Source: Gammaproteobacteria bacterium
Lineage (GTDB): Bacteria > Pseudomonadota > Gammaproteobacteria > VBWC01
Reading direction: 5' to 3'
Length of the DNA: 49,679 bases
Assembly (NCBI GenBank): GCA_023266115.1
Contig: JAHFRU010000019.1
Location: forward strand, 1-49,679
Position 1 is the stretch's first letter, and each line of letters starts with the position of its first letter. The position numbers were made by a program, and so were the translations under genes. This document shows positions 1 through 8,696 of the stretch, piece after piece. Below the pieces are notes generated by a model. It was not told the origin of the DNA. It did not search any database and was given only the letters and a program-made list of their open reading frames with translations.

Positions 1-111
1 GCGTGGCTTGAAAAGTGTCGACGACTGTGGAAAAACTGCGAGCGAAAACTGAACACCAGCGTGCAGATGGTCGTGTTTGCGTTTCTCAGCTTAATCTTGA
101 AAAGATCGTGA
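1..111 (+). mobile_element. IS5-like transposase, C-terminal fragment
   Basis: The first frame is open from base 1 to a TGA at 109-111 and gives 36 residues starting AWLEKCRRLWKNCERKLNTS. The W-L-x-x-x-R-R-L-x-x-x-x-E-R pattern followed by a hydrophobic tail ending LKRS is typical of the C-terminus of DDE transposases of the IS5 family. The rest of the element lies outside the window. No complete terminal inverted repeat could be defined in the few bases after the stop. Family assignment is from motif recall only. Confidence 0.6.
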
Positions 112-120
112 ACAGGCTCT

Positions 121-300
121 GAGCGGTTCACTACCGACAGTTATGCATTCGCCAATCAGTTACTGGAAGAAGCGGGCGTCGCCATTACGCCGTGGAAAGA
201 TTTCGGCTGGCATAACGCGGCGACACGCGTTCGGTTCGCCTATACCACGTCGGTCCCGACCCTGCTTGAAGGCATGCGGCGCATTCGAAATTTTGTGTGA
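121..300 (+). pseudogene. 3' remnant of a PLP-dependent aminotransferase (fold type I)
   Basis: An open frame from about 121 to the TGA at 298-300 encodes about 59 residues containing DSYAFANQLLEEAGVAITP and, further on, VRFAYTTS before a final RRIRNFV. These match the small-domain C-terminus of AspC/DapC-type aminotransferases, where S-x-x-F-A-x-x-L-L-E-x-x-G-V-x-x-x-P and (I/V)-R-x-x-(Y/F)-x-x-S are conserved. No start codon or upstream part is present, because the frame begins about 10 bases after the transposase stop. The simplest reading is that the insertion element, or a later deletion, removed the 5' part. Confidence 0.6.
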
Positions 301-356
301 ATCATACGGTCCAACCGCTGTATAATCGCGCCCGTACCACCAGATGTGACGTTGCC

Positions 357-1346
357 ATGACCGCTTATTTCCGTGTTTTCACTGTATTTCTGCTGCTTGC
401 CGCGTCGAGCGGCGCGGCTTCCGCGCATAGCTATCCGCTGCCCGAACCGGGCATCGACGTTATCGGGAGCGTGCAGACCGTGACGGCACATGCGAACGAT
501 ACGCTGCTCGATATCGCGCGCCGTTATGGCCTCGGTTTTGAGGATATCAAGCGCGCGAATCCCGAACTGGACATCTGGATCCCCGGCTCGGGTTCACCGG
601 TGCTGCTGCCGACCCAGTACATTCTTCCTGAAGGCCCGCGCGAAGGCATCGTCATCAACCTGCCGGAGATGCGCCTCTTTTACTTCCCGCCCCCTGCCAA
701 AGACCAGCCGGCGGAAGTTATTACGTACCCGTTGAGTATCGGTCGCCGCGAGTGGTCGACACCGTTCGGCGACTCCGTGATTACCACCAAGGTGAAGGAT
801 CCGGTCTGGTTTCCACCGGAGTCCGTGCGCAAGGAACATGCGGCAGATGGCAGGCTGCTTGCGTCGCGTGTCGAACCAGGCCCGGACAACCCGCTGGGGA
901 AATACGCATTGGGTTTGAACCTGCCCGGATACTACATACACGGGACCAATCGGCCCTATGGCATCGGCCTGCGCGTGACACACGGGTGTTTGCGTTTATA
1001 CCCGGAAGACATCGAGACCTTGTTTAATACGGTCCCGGTCGGTACCCGGGTGCGTCTGGTCAACCAGCCATACAAGGCCGGTTGGCGGGATGGTACGTTG
1101 TATCTGGAGGTTCACGACCCGCTGGAAGAGACAACGGCGGAGAATGAAAAAAACCATTCTGGCGCGGTCAGCGCGATCGTGACGGCAACGCGTGATCGCA
1201 CGTCACCAATAGTATGGGAGAGGGTTCAGGCGATTATTACCCGTGCTTCCGGAATGCCAGTCCCTATTTCCGCAGATCACCTCGAAGCCGAAGCAATCGC
1301 GTCATCGATGCGTCGAACCGACGCCAGCAGCCTTCCCAACGAATAA
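357..1346 (+). CDS. LysM-containing L,D-transpeptidase (YkuD/ErfK family)
   Basis: Predicted periplasmic enzyme that forms 3-3 crosslinks in peptidoglycan or attaches lipoprotein to it. ATG at 357 is chosen because it opens a signal peptide (MTAYFRVFTVFLLLAASSG, cleavage near SAHS); the frame is open further upstream without a better start. Residues about 36-85 form a LysM-like peptidoglycan-binding unit (DTLLDIARRYGLGFEDIKRANP). The YkuD domain follows at about 95-240, with HGTNRP and the catalytic Cys in THGCLRLYPEDI. The roughly 90-residue tail is unremarkable. Length of 329 residues suits the ErfK/YbiS group. An Lpp-like gene converges on it, and a second YkuD gene lies beyond that. It could act on Lpp or make 3-3 crosslinks; sequence alone does not decide. 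Confidence 0.9.
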   Translation: MTAYFRVFTVFLLLAASSGAASAHSYPLPEPGIDVIGSVQTVTAHANDTLLDIARRYGLGFEDIKRANPELDIWIPGSGSPVLLPTQYILPEGPREGIVINLPEMRLFYFPPPAKDQPAEVITYPLSIGRREWSTPFGDSVITTKVKDPVWFPPESVRKEHAADGRLLASRVEPGPDNPLGKYALGLNLPGYYIHGTNRPYGIGLRVTHGCLRLYPEDIETLFNTVPVGTRVRLVNQPYKAGWRDGTLYLEVHDPLEETTAENEKNHSGAVSAIVTATRDRTSPIVWERVQAIITRASGMPVPISADHLEAEAIASSMRRTDASSLPNE

Positions 1347-1392
1347 CCTGCTTCTGCACGGAACATAGCTGCTGGCGTGATTCGCCGTATAC

Positions 1393-1410
1393 AACACGGA
1401 TAGCCGTGTT
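1393..1410. terminator. Hairpin between convergent genes, possible bidirectional terminator
   Basis: A perfect 7-bp stem (AACACGG / CCGTGTT) with a 4-base ATAG loop lies between the stop of the plus-strand L,D-transpeptidase and the stop of the minus-strand lipoprotein gene. Only a short, mixed A/T stretch flanks it on either side, so the U-tract is weak. The position between two converging genes supports a terminator role. Confidence 0.4.
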
Positions 1411-1732
1411 ATTTCCTCATCGACTTCTCAAACATGCGATTCAGACGTTCCGTGTTGGCGGTGCAGCACGCCTGGGCATCGCTCGCCGCGCTCTTCGCGC
1501 CGTTGGCCGCAGTCGACGCACTGTTGGCAGCGCTCATCGCCTGGTCGGCTTTCGAAGAAGCAGAGTTAGCGGTCGATTGAGCCTGTTTTGCAGTGTCCAG
1601 CGCCTCGGTGGCGGTCTTCTGTGCATCCTTTACCATCTTCTCAAGATTCGCGGTACTGGCGCAGCCAATAGCGAATATGGCAGCAAAAGATACAGTAGCT
1701 ATCGCTGGTACTTGTCTTGCAATTTTTTTCAT
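1409..1732 (-). CDS. Lpp-like murein lipoprotein with alanine zipper and C-terminal Arg-Lys
   Basis: 107-residue outer-membrane lipoprotein candidate. A lipobox (F-A-I-G-Cys24) ends the signal peptide. The body is a continuous Ala-rich heptad repeat (for example TATEALDTAKQAQSTA), as in Braun lipoprotein and the OprI/alanine-zipper family, which trimerise as long helices. The last residues are SMRK. E. coli Lpp ends in YRK, and its final Lys is the residue linked to peptidoglycan by L,D-transpeptidases. A good ribosome site (AGGAAGAG) precedes the ATG. Two YkuD enzymes flank the gene, which suggests but does not prove covalent anchoring. Adjacent cysteines near the C-terminus (QACCTAN) are unusual and could form intermolecular disulfides. 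Confidence 0.8.
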   Translation of the reverse strand: MKKIARQVPAIATVSFAAIFAIGCASTANLEKMVKDAQKTATEALDTAKQAQSTANSASSKADQAMSAANSASTAANGAKSAASDAQACCTANTERLNRMFEKSMRK

Positions 1733-1902
1733 TGTTACTCTTCCTGACTATAGTTGTTAATAAAGCGCTGCCGGGAAATTTCGGCAGCAGCTACATAGCT
1801 TAAACGCTTTTAGGGTAATTCTAAAGCGGAGAAACGCACCGCCGGGTTGCGCGACGTTCCCAACTTATTGACAAATCCCCACGGCGGCCCGGCGGGCAAT
1901 GA

Positions 1903-2475
1903 TCAGCGGATCACCACCCGGGTTCCGGGTTTGATCCAGGCGGCGAGCTGTTCGATCTGCTGGTCGGTCAATGCGACGCAACCCTGCGTCCAGTTAGTAC
2001 TGGCATGGATATCGGGATCGGCCCGTCCCAGGCCATGGATGCCGATATATCCGCCCAGCCGCGTATTTTGCGGTGGCAGGCGGTGGTGATCGATAGCAAG
2101 CTGGATATCAAGATACGTTGACAGGTCGATAAGATGTGCACGGAATGCGCGTTCGGCGTGTTCGCGGGTCGGGTAGTTCAGGCCGAAAAACAGCCGGAAA
2201 TCACTTCTGTCGTTTACCCAGGCAATCTCGAACGTGCCCAGTGGCGTTTGCCCGTCGCCTTCGGAGCGCGTTTCGGCGGCACCGTTACGTCCGATAGCTA
2301 CGCCGTCGAAGCGCTTCACGACACGGTCAGCGGAGTTTACCGTCAGCGTCCGGGCACGGGTATCGACGAGAATCCATGGGTCCGGGTCCGCCAGGGCGAT
2401 GCCCGTAAACAGGCAAGCCGTCAGGACGATACCCGCCATCGTTGTGATTGACCCAACTACCTTCAGAAAAGTCAT
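1903..2475 (-). CDS. L,D-transpeptidase (YkuD family), periplasmic
   Basis: 190-residue secreted enzyme. The ATG at 2475 gives MTFLKVVGSITTMAG and a hydrophobic signal ending near ALA-DPDPW; the frame is open to 2514 but that adds only a non-signal-like extension. The YkuD core runs from WILVDTRARTLTV (about 35) to the C-terminus, with G-D-G-Q-T-P-L-G-T-F, then IGIHGLG and the catalytic Cys in TQGCVALTD. There is no LysM unit, unlike the other Ldt in this cluster. The gene lies 93 bases downstream of cysZ on the same strand and may be the last gene of the queF-kinase-cysZ run. Confidence 0.87.
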   Translation of the reverse strand: MTFLKVVGSITTMAGIVLTACLFTGIALADPDPWILVDTRARTLTVNSADRVVKRFDGVAIGRNGAAETRSEGDGQTPLGTFEIAWVNDRSDFRLFFGLNYPTREHAERAFRAHLIDLSTYLDIQLAIDHHRLPPQNTRLGGYIGIHGLGRADPDIHASTNWTQGCVALTDQQIEQLAAWIKPGTRVVIR

Positions 2476-2568
2476 TGTTTTAATGGCTGTTCCCGACCAT
2501 AGCGCTGTGCGCACTATACCTCTTTTATCGGTCGAGCGTTGATCGGTCTGAAGTGCGTTGTTGCTTGA

Positions 2569-3318
2569 TCAGAGGCCGGTCACCGACTCTGTCCGACGCA
2601 GGCGCGCCACGTAAAGCGCCGTTGCGCCGGCGACCGCGGCCGGCATCACGACGAAGTTTACCACCGGAATCATGCTCGCGATCATGGTCGCCCCGCCAAA
2701 TCCCAGCGTCAGACTGCGGTGGTTCTTTACCAGGCGACGCTGTTCCGGAAACGCCATGCGCTGGTTACCAAGCGGATAATCAAAATATTCCAGTGCGAGC
2801 ATCCAGCTGCCAAATATCGCCCATATGAAGGGCGCGGCAGCATTGACCACCGGTACCAGAAACAGTAGCAGCAGCGGTATTGCGCGCAACAGCAAGTACC
2901 CTGCCTTGACCAGTTCGCCGTGGATGGCCGGTAATACGCCGGCGATCAGATCGCGAACTCCTGACGAAGACGGCGCGGATTCCCCCGTCAGGTAGCGCTC
3001 TACCGATTCCGCCAGCAGACCGTTGAACGGTGCGCCGAGCAGATTGGCGATGACTGTGAACGTAAAAAACACCACGATGCCGGCGGTAATCACGAACAGC
3101 GGCCACAGCACCCATCCCAGCCATTGCAACCAGGTGGGGACTGCGGCCAGAAGACCGTCAATCAGGTGACCGAACATCTGCCCGCCGAGCAAAACAATAC
3201 CGGCGAACAACAGGGTATTGATCAGCAGCGGTACCACCACATAGCGACGCAGGCTCGGCACGCGCAACAGGCTGTATCCTCGCAGGAGGTATCCGGCACC
3301 GGTGATAAATTCACGCAT
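2569..3318 (-). CDS. cysZ: CysZ-like sulfate transporter / EI24-domain membrane protein
   Basis: 249-residue inner-membrane protein. It opens with the family hallmark F-I-T-G-A-G-Y-L-L-R-G, then R-R-Y-V-V-V-P-L-L-I-N before the first long hydrophobic segment. A second segment (WVLWPLFVITAGIVVFFTF) and the motif NLLGAPFNGLLAE are characteristic of CysZ, which imports sulfate for cysteine synthesis. Length matches the usual 250. It lies 12 bases after the sugar kinase gene on the same strand, indicating cotranscription. No other cys genes are in the window, so the sulfate role rests on family identity. Many gammaproteobacteria carry it apart from the cysteine regulon. Confidence 0.87.
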   Translation of the reverse strand: MREFITGAGYLLRGYSLLRVPSLRRYVVVPLLINTLLFAGIVLLGGQMFGHLIDGLLAAVPTWLQWLGWVLWPLFVITAGIVVFFTFTVIANLLGAPFNGLLAESVERYLTGESAPSSSGVRDLIAGVLPAIHGELVKAGYLLLRAIPLLLLFLVPVVNAAAPFIWAIFGSWMLALEYFDYPLGNQRMAFPEQRRLVKNHRSLTLGFGGATMIASMIPVVNFVVMPAAVAGATALYVARLRRTESVTGL

Positions 3319-3330
3319 CGCGTCTCCCGT

Positions 3331-4644
3331 TTATTGGTCTGGCAACGTGTCCATCGCGAAACCGGCGCGACCGGTGCAGCCGTTACGCGCGATCAACGCC
3401 GCGCCGTAAGCCGCTTCACTATGCCGTGCCGGGACAAAGGGAACGCCGAGCAGTATGCGCCGCAGCGTCGTCCAGCGCGCGTTTTTCGACCCCGTGCCGA
3501 CGCTGCGTAACGCGTGCGGAAACGGCGCGCCCAGTGCAGCGAGTTGCCGGTAGCCGGCAGACTCGATGCGCGCGATGCCCTCTAGCAGGCCCTGAAAAAA
3601 CAGTGCGTCATCCGCGGGGCGCGGGGTGACCCGTGCTTCGAGCACCGGATCGGCGACCGGGAAGCGCTCACCTGCCGCCGGCAGCGGATAGTAGTCCAGA
3701 CCAGTAGGTGTCTCCGGGTGTATCCGGTCGGAGAGGGCCGCCATCCGGGTATCGCTGAAGTACTGGCGCAGCACGGCGCCGCCGCTATTCGATGCACCGC
3801 CGACCAGCCACCTGTCGCCGAACCGATGGCTGTACACGCCGTATTCCGGCGCGTATACCGGAGACTGCGCCAATATTTTGAGGACCAGCGTACTACCCAG
3901 CGAGGTGACGGCGTCGCCGATATCGACAGCTCCGGTGGCACAGAATGCGGCGACACTGTCGGTGGTGCCGGCAATCACGCGTGCCTCCTGCGACAACGAC
4001 AGCGCGCCGGCGACGGTCGTGTCGACGGTGCCGAGGGTGTCCCCGGGGGCAACGACGTCGGGCAGCAATTGCTGACGGATTGGCAGCGTCCGCAGCCAAT
4101 CCGGCCACGCCAATTGAACGGCGTCGTAGCCCAGTTTCAGCGCGTTGTTGTAATCACAGACGCCGTAGACGCCGGCGAGGCGGCCGCTGATCCAGTCGGC
4201 CTGGTGTAACGCGTACCGCGCCCGGCCGGTGTCGCCGCGGCGCTGCAGCCACAGGAGCTTCGCGAGACTGGAGCTTGCCCCGTGGGCGCCGGATTCTGCC
4301 GGTGCGCACGACGCGATAACTGCTGCTTCGGGCTGGCTGCGGGCGTCGTTGTACATCAGCGCACGCCCCAGCGGATTACCGCGATCATCGGCCAGCAATA
4401 GCGTGCCGGACGTCCCGTCCACAGCGATTCCGGCGATGCATGCGTCCGGATTCCGTGAGACAAGTTCGCGGATCACTGCGCAGGTGGCCTGCCACCAGAT
4501 GTCCGGGTCCTGTTCCACCTCGGGTCCGCGACGCAGCGGTTCCGGGAAGGCCACGGCGCTGCTGGCGTGTTCCGTACCGGTAGCATCGATGGCGATTGCC
4601 CGACAGCCGGATGTCCCCAGATCGATGCCGACGTAGAGGTTCAA
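3331..4644 (-). CDS. FGGY-family sugar kinase (D-ribulokinase/xylulokinase-like)
   Basis: 437-residue cytoplasmic ATP-dependent sugar kinase. It begins MNLYVGIDLGTSGCRAIAID, the phosphate-1 loop of the FGGY/actin-ATPase fold. VDGTSGTLLL and YNDARS lie in the N-terminal domain. The nucleotide-binding half has IAGTTDSVAAFCATG, TSLGSTLVLK, LVGGASNSGGAVL and, near the end, VGTGSKNARWTTLRRILLG. The GLDYYPL segment recalls the plant/cyanobacterial D-ribulose kinase subgroup rather than classical XylB, but substrate is uncertain. The start is a TTG: an in-frame stop about 20 bases upstream leaves no alternative. It sits 18 bases after queF and 12 before cysZ on the same strand. Confidence 0.8.
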   Translation of the reverse strand: MNLYVGIDLGTSGCRAIAIDATGTEHASSAVAFPEPLRRGPEVEQDPDIWWQATCAVIRELVSRNPDACIAGIAVDGTSGTLLLADDRGNPLGRALMYNDARSQPEAAVIASCAPAESGAHGASSSLAKLLWLQRRGDTGRARYALHQADWISGRLAGVYGVCDYNNALKLGYDAVQLAWPDWLRTLPIRQQLLPDVVAPGDTLGTVDTTVAGALSLSQEARVIAGTTDSVAAFCATGAVDIGDAVTSLGSTLVLKILAQSPVYAPEYGVYSHRFGDRWLVGGASNSGGAVLRQYFSDTRMAALSDRIHPETPTGLDYYPLPAAGERFPVADPVLEARVTPRPADDALFFQGLLEGIARIESAGYRQLAALGAPFPHALRSVGTGSKNARWTTLRRILLGVPFVPARHSEAAYGAALIARNGCTGRAGFAMDTLPDQ

Positions 4645-4662
4645 TCGTCCCGCACCACGGTC

Positions 4663-5052
4663 CTAGGGCAGTCGCACCGGGTCTAGTGGTATCCAGGCGT
4701 CACTGCGGTGCTCGGCTGTGACGGTGGTATATATGCCGCCGCGGACGTTGAATTCCGCCGTTACCTGCACGTAATGGGGCTCGCAGGCCGCCGCGAGGTC
4801 GTCGAGTATCCGGTTGGTAACGGCTTCGTGGAAGGCGCCCTCGTCGCGAAACGACCAGATATACTGCTTTAGCGACTTCAGCTCGACACAGCGGGCCGCG
4901 GGCACGTAGTTAATCTGGATCGTGGCGAAATCCGGCTGACCGGTCTTCGGACACAGACAGGTGAACTCCGGGATCCGGATGCGGATCGTATAGTCACGAT
5001 CGGGGTCGGGATTCGGGAAGGTGTCAAGTGTTTTGGCGGGCCGGGAGGGCAT
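4663..5052 (-). CDS. queF: NADPH-dependent 7-cyano-7-deazaguanine reductase (type I)
   Basis: 129-residue enzyme that reduces preQ0 to preQ1 in queuosine biosynthesis. The diagnostic stretch is [10 protein letters not shown], with catalytic Cys34 (thioimide-forming) and Asp41. [20 protein letters not shown] follows; this block binds NADPH and contributes catalytic Glu and His. The short length places it in the type I (Bacillus-like) group, not the 280-residue type II form of E. coli. It is transcribed away from smc and is the first of a tight minus-strand run with the sugar kinase and cysZ. No strong ribosome site is visible upstream of the ATG. Confidence 0.95.
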   Translation of the reverse strand: MPSRPAKTLDTFPNPDPDRDYTIRIRIPEFTCLCPKTGQPDFATIQINYVPAARCVELKSLKQYIWSFRDEGAFHEAVTNRILDDLAAACEPHYVQVTAEFNVRGGIYTTVTAEHRSDAWIPLDPVRLP

Positions 5053-5122
5053 GGCTGGGTACTCGCTGGCGCGAAGAATATCAAGTGCGAAAGGGACGCA
5101 GATTGTATACCGATATTAACCC

Positions 5123-5152
5123 TTGTAACCAGTGCCAGCCATTGGGTATCTT
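5123..5152 (+). promoter_or_regulatory. Candidate smc promoter giving a leaderless or near-leaderless mRNA
   Basis: TTGTAA (5123-5128) and TATCTT (5147-5152) are separated by 18 bases. Only 8 bases lie between the -10 end and the smc ATG at 5161, so transcription would begin at or just before the start codon. No Shine-Dalgarno sequence precedes the ATG. Confidence 0.4.
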
Positions 5153-5160
5153 TATGCTCC

Positions 5161-8100
5161 ATGCGTTTAACTCAAATCAAGCTCGCCGGCTTCAAGTCGT
5201 TCGTCGATCCCACATCCATCAACCTGCCGAGTAATCTGGTCGGCGTCGTCGGGCCCAACGGCTGCGGCAAGTCCAACGTGATCGATGCGGTGCGCTGGGT
5301 GATGGGCGAGAGTTCTGCCAAGCATCTGCGCGGCGACTCGATGGCCGACGTGATATTCAACGGCTCCAGCGACCGCAAGCCGGTCGGACAGGCGTCGATC
5401 GAACTGCTGTTCGACAACAGCGACGGCACGCTCGGCGACCAGTACGCTGAGTACAACGAAATCTCCATAAAACGTCAGGTTACGCGCGACGGGCAATCGA
5501 GCTATTTTCTGAACGGCACGCGCTGCCGCCGGCGTGACATCAAGGACATCTTTCTCGGCACCGGCCTTGGCGCGCGCAGCTACGCGATCATCGAGCAGGG
5601 CATGATTTCCCGGTTGATCGAGGCCAAGCCCGACGAACTGCGCATTCTGCTCGAGGAAGCCGCCGGTATCTCGAAGTACAAGGAGCGTCGGCGCGAAACC
5701 GAAACCCGGCTGCGCCACACGCAGGACAATATCAACCGCCTCAACGATATACGCGATGAACTTGGCAAACGCATTGAAAGTCTGCGGCGCCAGGCCCGCC
5801 AGGCTGAACAGTACAAGGAACTGAAACAGCAGGAACGCATCACCCGATCGCAGTTGTTGGCATTACGCTGGCAGTTGCTCGACAAGGAAGTTGCCGAGCA
5901 GAGCGGCAAGATCGCCGAACAGGAAACCCTGCTGGAGAAACAGGTGGCGGCTGTCCGGCAGATCGAGGCAGCAATCGAGGATGGCCGCGAGAAACCGGTT
6001 GAGGCCAACCTGCACTTCAACCAGGTGCAGGGAAAATTTTATGGCGTCGGGGCGGAAATCGCCCGGCTGGAGCAGGCGATCCAGCACGCGCGCGAACAGG
6101 GCCGCCAGCAAAAACAGGACCTCGAGCAGACGGAGCGGGCCCGCGCGGAAGCCCTGTCCCATCTCGACAGCGACAAACAGCAGATCGAAGCACTGACCGG
6201 CGGACTTGCCGAAACCGAACCCGGCTATACCGCACGGCACCTTGCCGCGGAAAGCTCGAGCCAACGGCTTGCGGAGATGGAAGCCGCAATGCATCAGTGG
6301 CAGCTGCAGTGGGACAAATTCAACGAATCGGCGTCGGCACGCACACAGGCGGTGGAAGTGCAGAAGACGCGCGCCGAACATCTGGAGCAGCAGCTTCTGA
6401 CGCTGACCGATCGGTTGCGCCGGCTCGAGGAGGAACTGGGCAGCGCCCGTTTCACCGAACTCGACGCGGAAATTTCGACACTGAACGGCGAGGTCGGTGA
6501 TATCGAGAAATCGATCGACGCGCTGCAGGACGAGCTCCAGGGCTTGCTGAGGGAAATGATCGACCAGCGGGAAAACAACCACCGCTGCGCCGCGCAGCTC
6601 GATCAGCGCCGTAACGAATTGCAGGGTCTGCAAAGTGAACACGCCTCGCTCGACGCGTTACAGCAAGCCGCGTTCGGTTCCCAGATCGATTCGATCAACG
6701 CGTGGCTTGAGCAGCAGGGTTTGCAGGACACGGCGCGCCTCGTGCAGCAGCTCGACGTTAGCAAGGGCTGGGAACAGGCGGTCGAGGCCGTGCTCGGGCT
6801 GCACCTCAACGCCGTGTGCGTTGACGGTCTGGACAAGGTCGCCCGTGGGCTGGCGGCGCTGACCGAGGGATCGTTGGGCGCGTTTGACACAACAGCAGCC
6901 CGGCCCGGCACCGACAGGAGCTCGCGGGCACCGTTGCTCGCGGATTTCATCACGGCACCGTGGCCAATGGAATCGTTGCTGGCAGGCGTTTATGCCGTTG
7001 ACAGTCTGGAGGACGCGCTGTCGCTACATCCCCGTCTCGGGGACAGTGAATCCGTCGTGACGCGCGACGGTGTCTGGATCGGCGGCAACTGGCTGCGGGT
7101 CACCCGCAACGTTGATGAAAAGGCGGGCGTGCTGAGCCGCGAACAATCGTTGAAGCGGCTCAAGACCAGCCTCAATAACGTTCATGCGACAGTTGAGAAC
7201 TTGCAGGAGACGTCACGTCAAGGCAGCCAGCGCCTGAAAGAGCTGGAAGAAAAACGCGAGGCTCTGCAGGCATCCCTGAACGGTAAGGCGCATGAACGCA
7301 CGAGACTGCGCGAGCAGTTGAGCGCACGGCAGGCCAACTGGCAGCAATTAAAAATGCATTGCGCGAAGCTGCGCGGCGAGGTCGATGAGATCCGCGCCCG
7401 GATCAGCAGGGACGACAGCGAACTCGCCGCGGGGCGCAACCGTCTGGTCGCGGAGATCGAGCAGATCGAACTCGTCGCGAATCAGCGTGACGCGCTGATC
7501 CGGCAACGGGATGACCTGCGTAGCGAGCTTGACCGGATACGCGCGCAGGCACGTGCAGACAAGGATGCCACCCACGAGCTCGGACTGAAACTGCATACGA
7601 TGCGTACCCAGCTCGACGTTACGCGCAGCAACCTCGCGCGCATGGAAAATCAGCTGGGGCACCTTGATCGTCGTCACCACGATCTGACCAACGCGCTCTG
7701 CGAAGGTGAAAAGCCGGTTGCATCCTTCAGCAGAGACCTTGAGGTCCGCTTGAAGGAGCGGCTGACGGTCGAAACCGAGCTGGCCCAGGCACGGCGCACC
7801 GTAGAAAATTGTGATGAAGAACTGCGCCAGTCAGACGACCGGCGGCACCGGACGGAACAGGAAGTCCAGCAGGTGCGCGAGCGGCTCGAGCAGTTACGCA
7901 TGAGTGGCCAGGAAATTCGTGTCCGCCGGCAGACGCTGGAGGAGCAACTTGCGGAAGGCGATTTCAAACTGCCGCAGCTTATCGAGGAAATGCCTCCCGC
8001 CGCCAACGAACACGATTGGCAACAGGAGCTCGAACAGCTGATGCGCAAGGCCCAACGACTGGAGCCGGTCAATCTCGCGGCGATAGACGAGTTCAACCAG

Positions 8101-8691
8101 GAATCGGAGCGCAAGAGTTATCTCGATGCGCAGCATGAGGATCTGACCAAGGCATTGACGACGCTGGAAAACGCCATCGGCAAGATTGACCGCGAGACGC
8201 GCACGCGTTTCAAGGAGACCTTCGACAAGGTCAACGAGGGGTTGCAGCATATGTTTCCGCGGCTGTTTGGCGGCGGGCGTGCCTATCTCGAATTGACGGG
8301 CGATAATCTGCTCGATACCGGTGTTACCGTGATGGCCCGGCCACCCGGCAAGAAAAACAGCACGATTCACCTGCTGTCGGGCGGTGAAAAGGCGTTGACC
8401 GCTATTGCCATGGTGTTCGCGATCTTTGAATTGAATCCGGCGCCGTTCTGCATGCTCGATGAGGTCGATGCGCCACTGGATGACAACAATGTCGTCCGGT
8501 TTTGCAGCCTTGTCGCCGAGATGTCAAAACGTATCCAGTTCGTGTTCATCACGCACAACAAGGTCACGATGGAAATGGCCCATCAATTGATCGGCGTCAC
8601 GATGAGTGAGCCCGGCGTTTCGCGTCTGGTGGCCGTGGACGTCGACGAGGCAGTGGGGTGGGCGGAGGTCAGCGCAGCCGGAACCGCCTGA
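5161..8691 (+). CDS. smc: Chromosome segregation ATPase SMC
   Basis: 1176-residue structural maintenance of chromosomes protein that dimerises and, with ScpA/ScpB, compacts and segregates the chromosome. MRLTQIKLAGFKSFVDPT is the canonical N-terminus and fixes the start. Walker A is GPNGCGKSN (residues 31-39). Two long coiled coils flank a hinge at about residues 500-680. The ABC signature LSGGEKALTAIAM begins near residue 1071 and Walker B, FCMLDEVDAPLD, near 1096. Length is normal. It is followed by zipA after 5 bases and then ligA, an order known from pseudomonad-like gammaproteobacteria. Having SMC implies the organism uses SMC-ScpAB rather than MukBEF, though scp genes are not in view. 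Confidence 0.98.
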   Translation: MRLTQIKLAGFKSFVDPTSINLPSNLVGVVGPNGCGKSNVIDAVRWVMGESSAKHLRGDSMADVIFNGSSDRKPVGQASIELLFDNSDGTLGDQYAEYNEISIKRQVTRDGQSSYFLNGTRCRRRDIKDIFLGTGLGARSYAIIEQGMISRLIEAKPDELRILLEEAAGISKYKERRRETETRLRHTQDNINRLNDIRDELGKRIESLRRQARQAEQYKELKQQERITRSQLLALRWQLLDKEVAEQSGKIAEQETLLEKQVAAVRQIEAAIEDGREKPVEANLHFNQVQGKFYGVGAEIARLEQAIQHAREQGRQQKQDLEQTERARAEALSHLDSDKQQIEALTGGLAETEPGYTARHLAAESSSQRLAEMEAAMHQWQLQWDKFNESASARTQAVEVQKTRAEHLEQQLLTLTDRLRRLEEELGSARFTELDAEISTLNGEVGDIEKSIDALQDELQGLLREMIDQRENNHRCAAQLDQRRNELQGLQSEHASLDALQQAAFGSQIDSINAWLEQQGLQDTARLVQQLDVSKGWEQAVEAVLGLHLNAVCVDGLDKVARGLAALTEGSLGAFDTTAARPGTDRSSRAPLLADFITAPWPMESLLAGVYAVDSLEDALSLHPRLGDSESVVTRDGVWIGGNWLRVTRNVDEKAGVLSREQSLKRLKTSLNNVHATVENLQETSRQGSQRLKELEEKREALQASLNGKAHERTRLREQLSARQANWQQLKMHCAKLRGEVDEIRARISRDDSELAAGRNRLVAEIEQIELVANQRDALIRQRDDLRSELDRIRAQARADKDATHELGLKLHTMRTQLDVTRSNLARMENQLGHLDRRHHDLTNALCEGEKPVASFSRDLEVRLKERLTVETELAQARRTVENCDEELRQSDDRRHRTEQEVQQVRERLEQLRMSGQEIRVRRQTLEEQLAEGDFKLPQLIEEMPPAANEHDWQQELEQLMRKAQRLEPVNLAAIDEFNQESERKSYLDAQHEDLTKALTTLENAIGKIDRETRTRFKETFDKVNEGLQHMFPRLFGGGRAYLELTGDNLLDTGVTVMARPPGKKNSTIHLLSGGEKALTAIAMVFAIFELNPAPFCMLDEVDAPLDDNNVVRFCSLVAEMSKRIQFVFITHNKVTMEMAHQLIGVTMSEPGVSRLVAVDVDEAVGWAEVSAAGTA

Positions 8692-8696
8692 GACAC

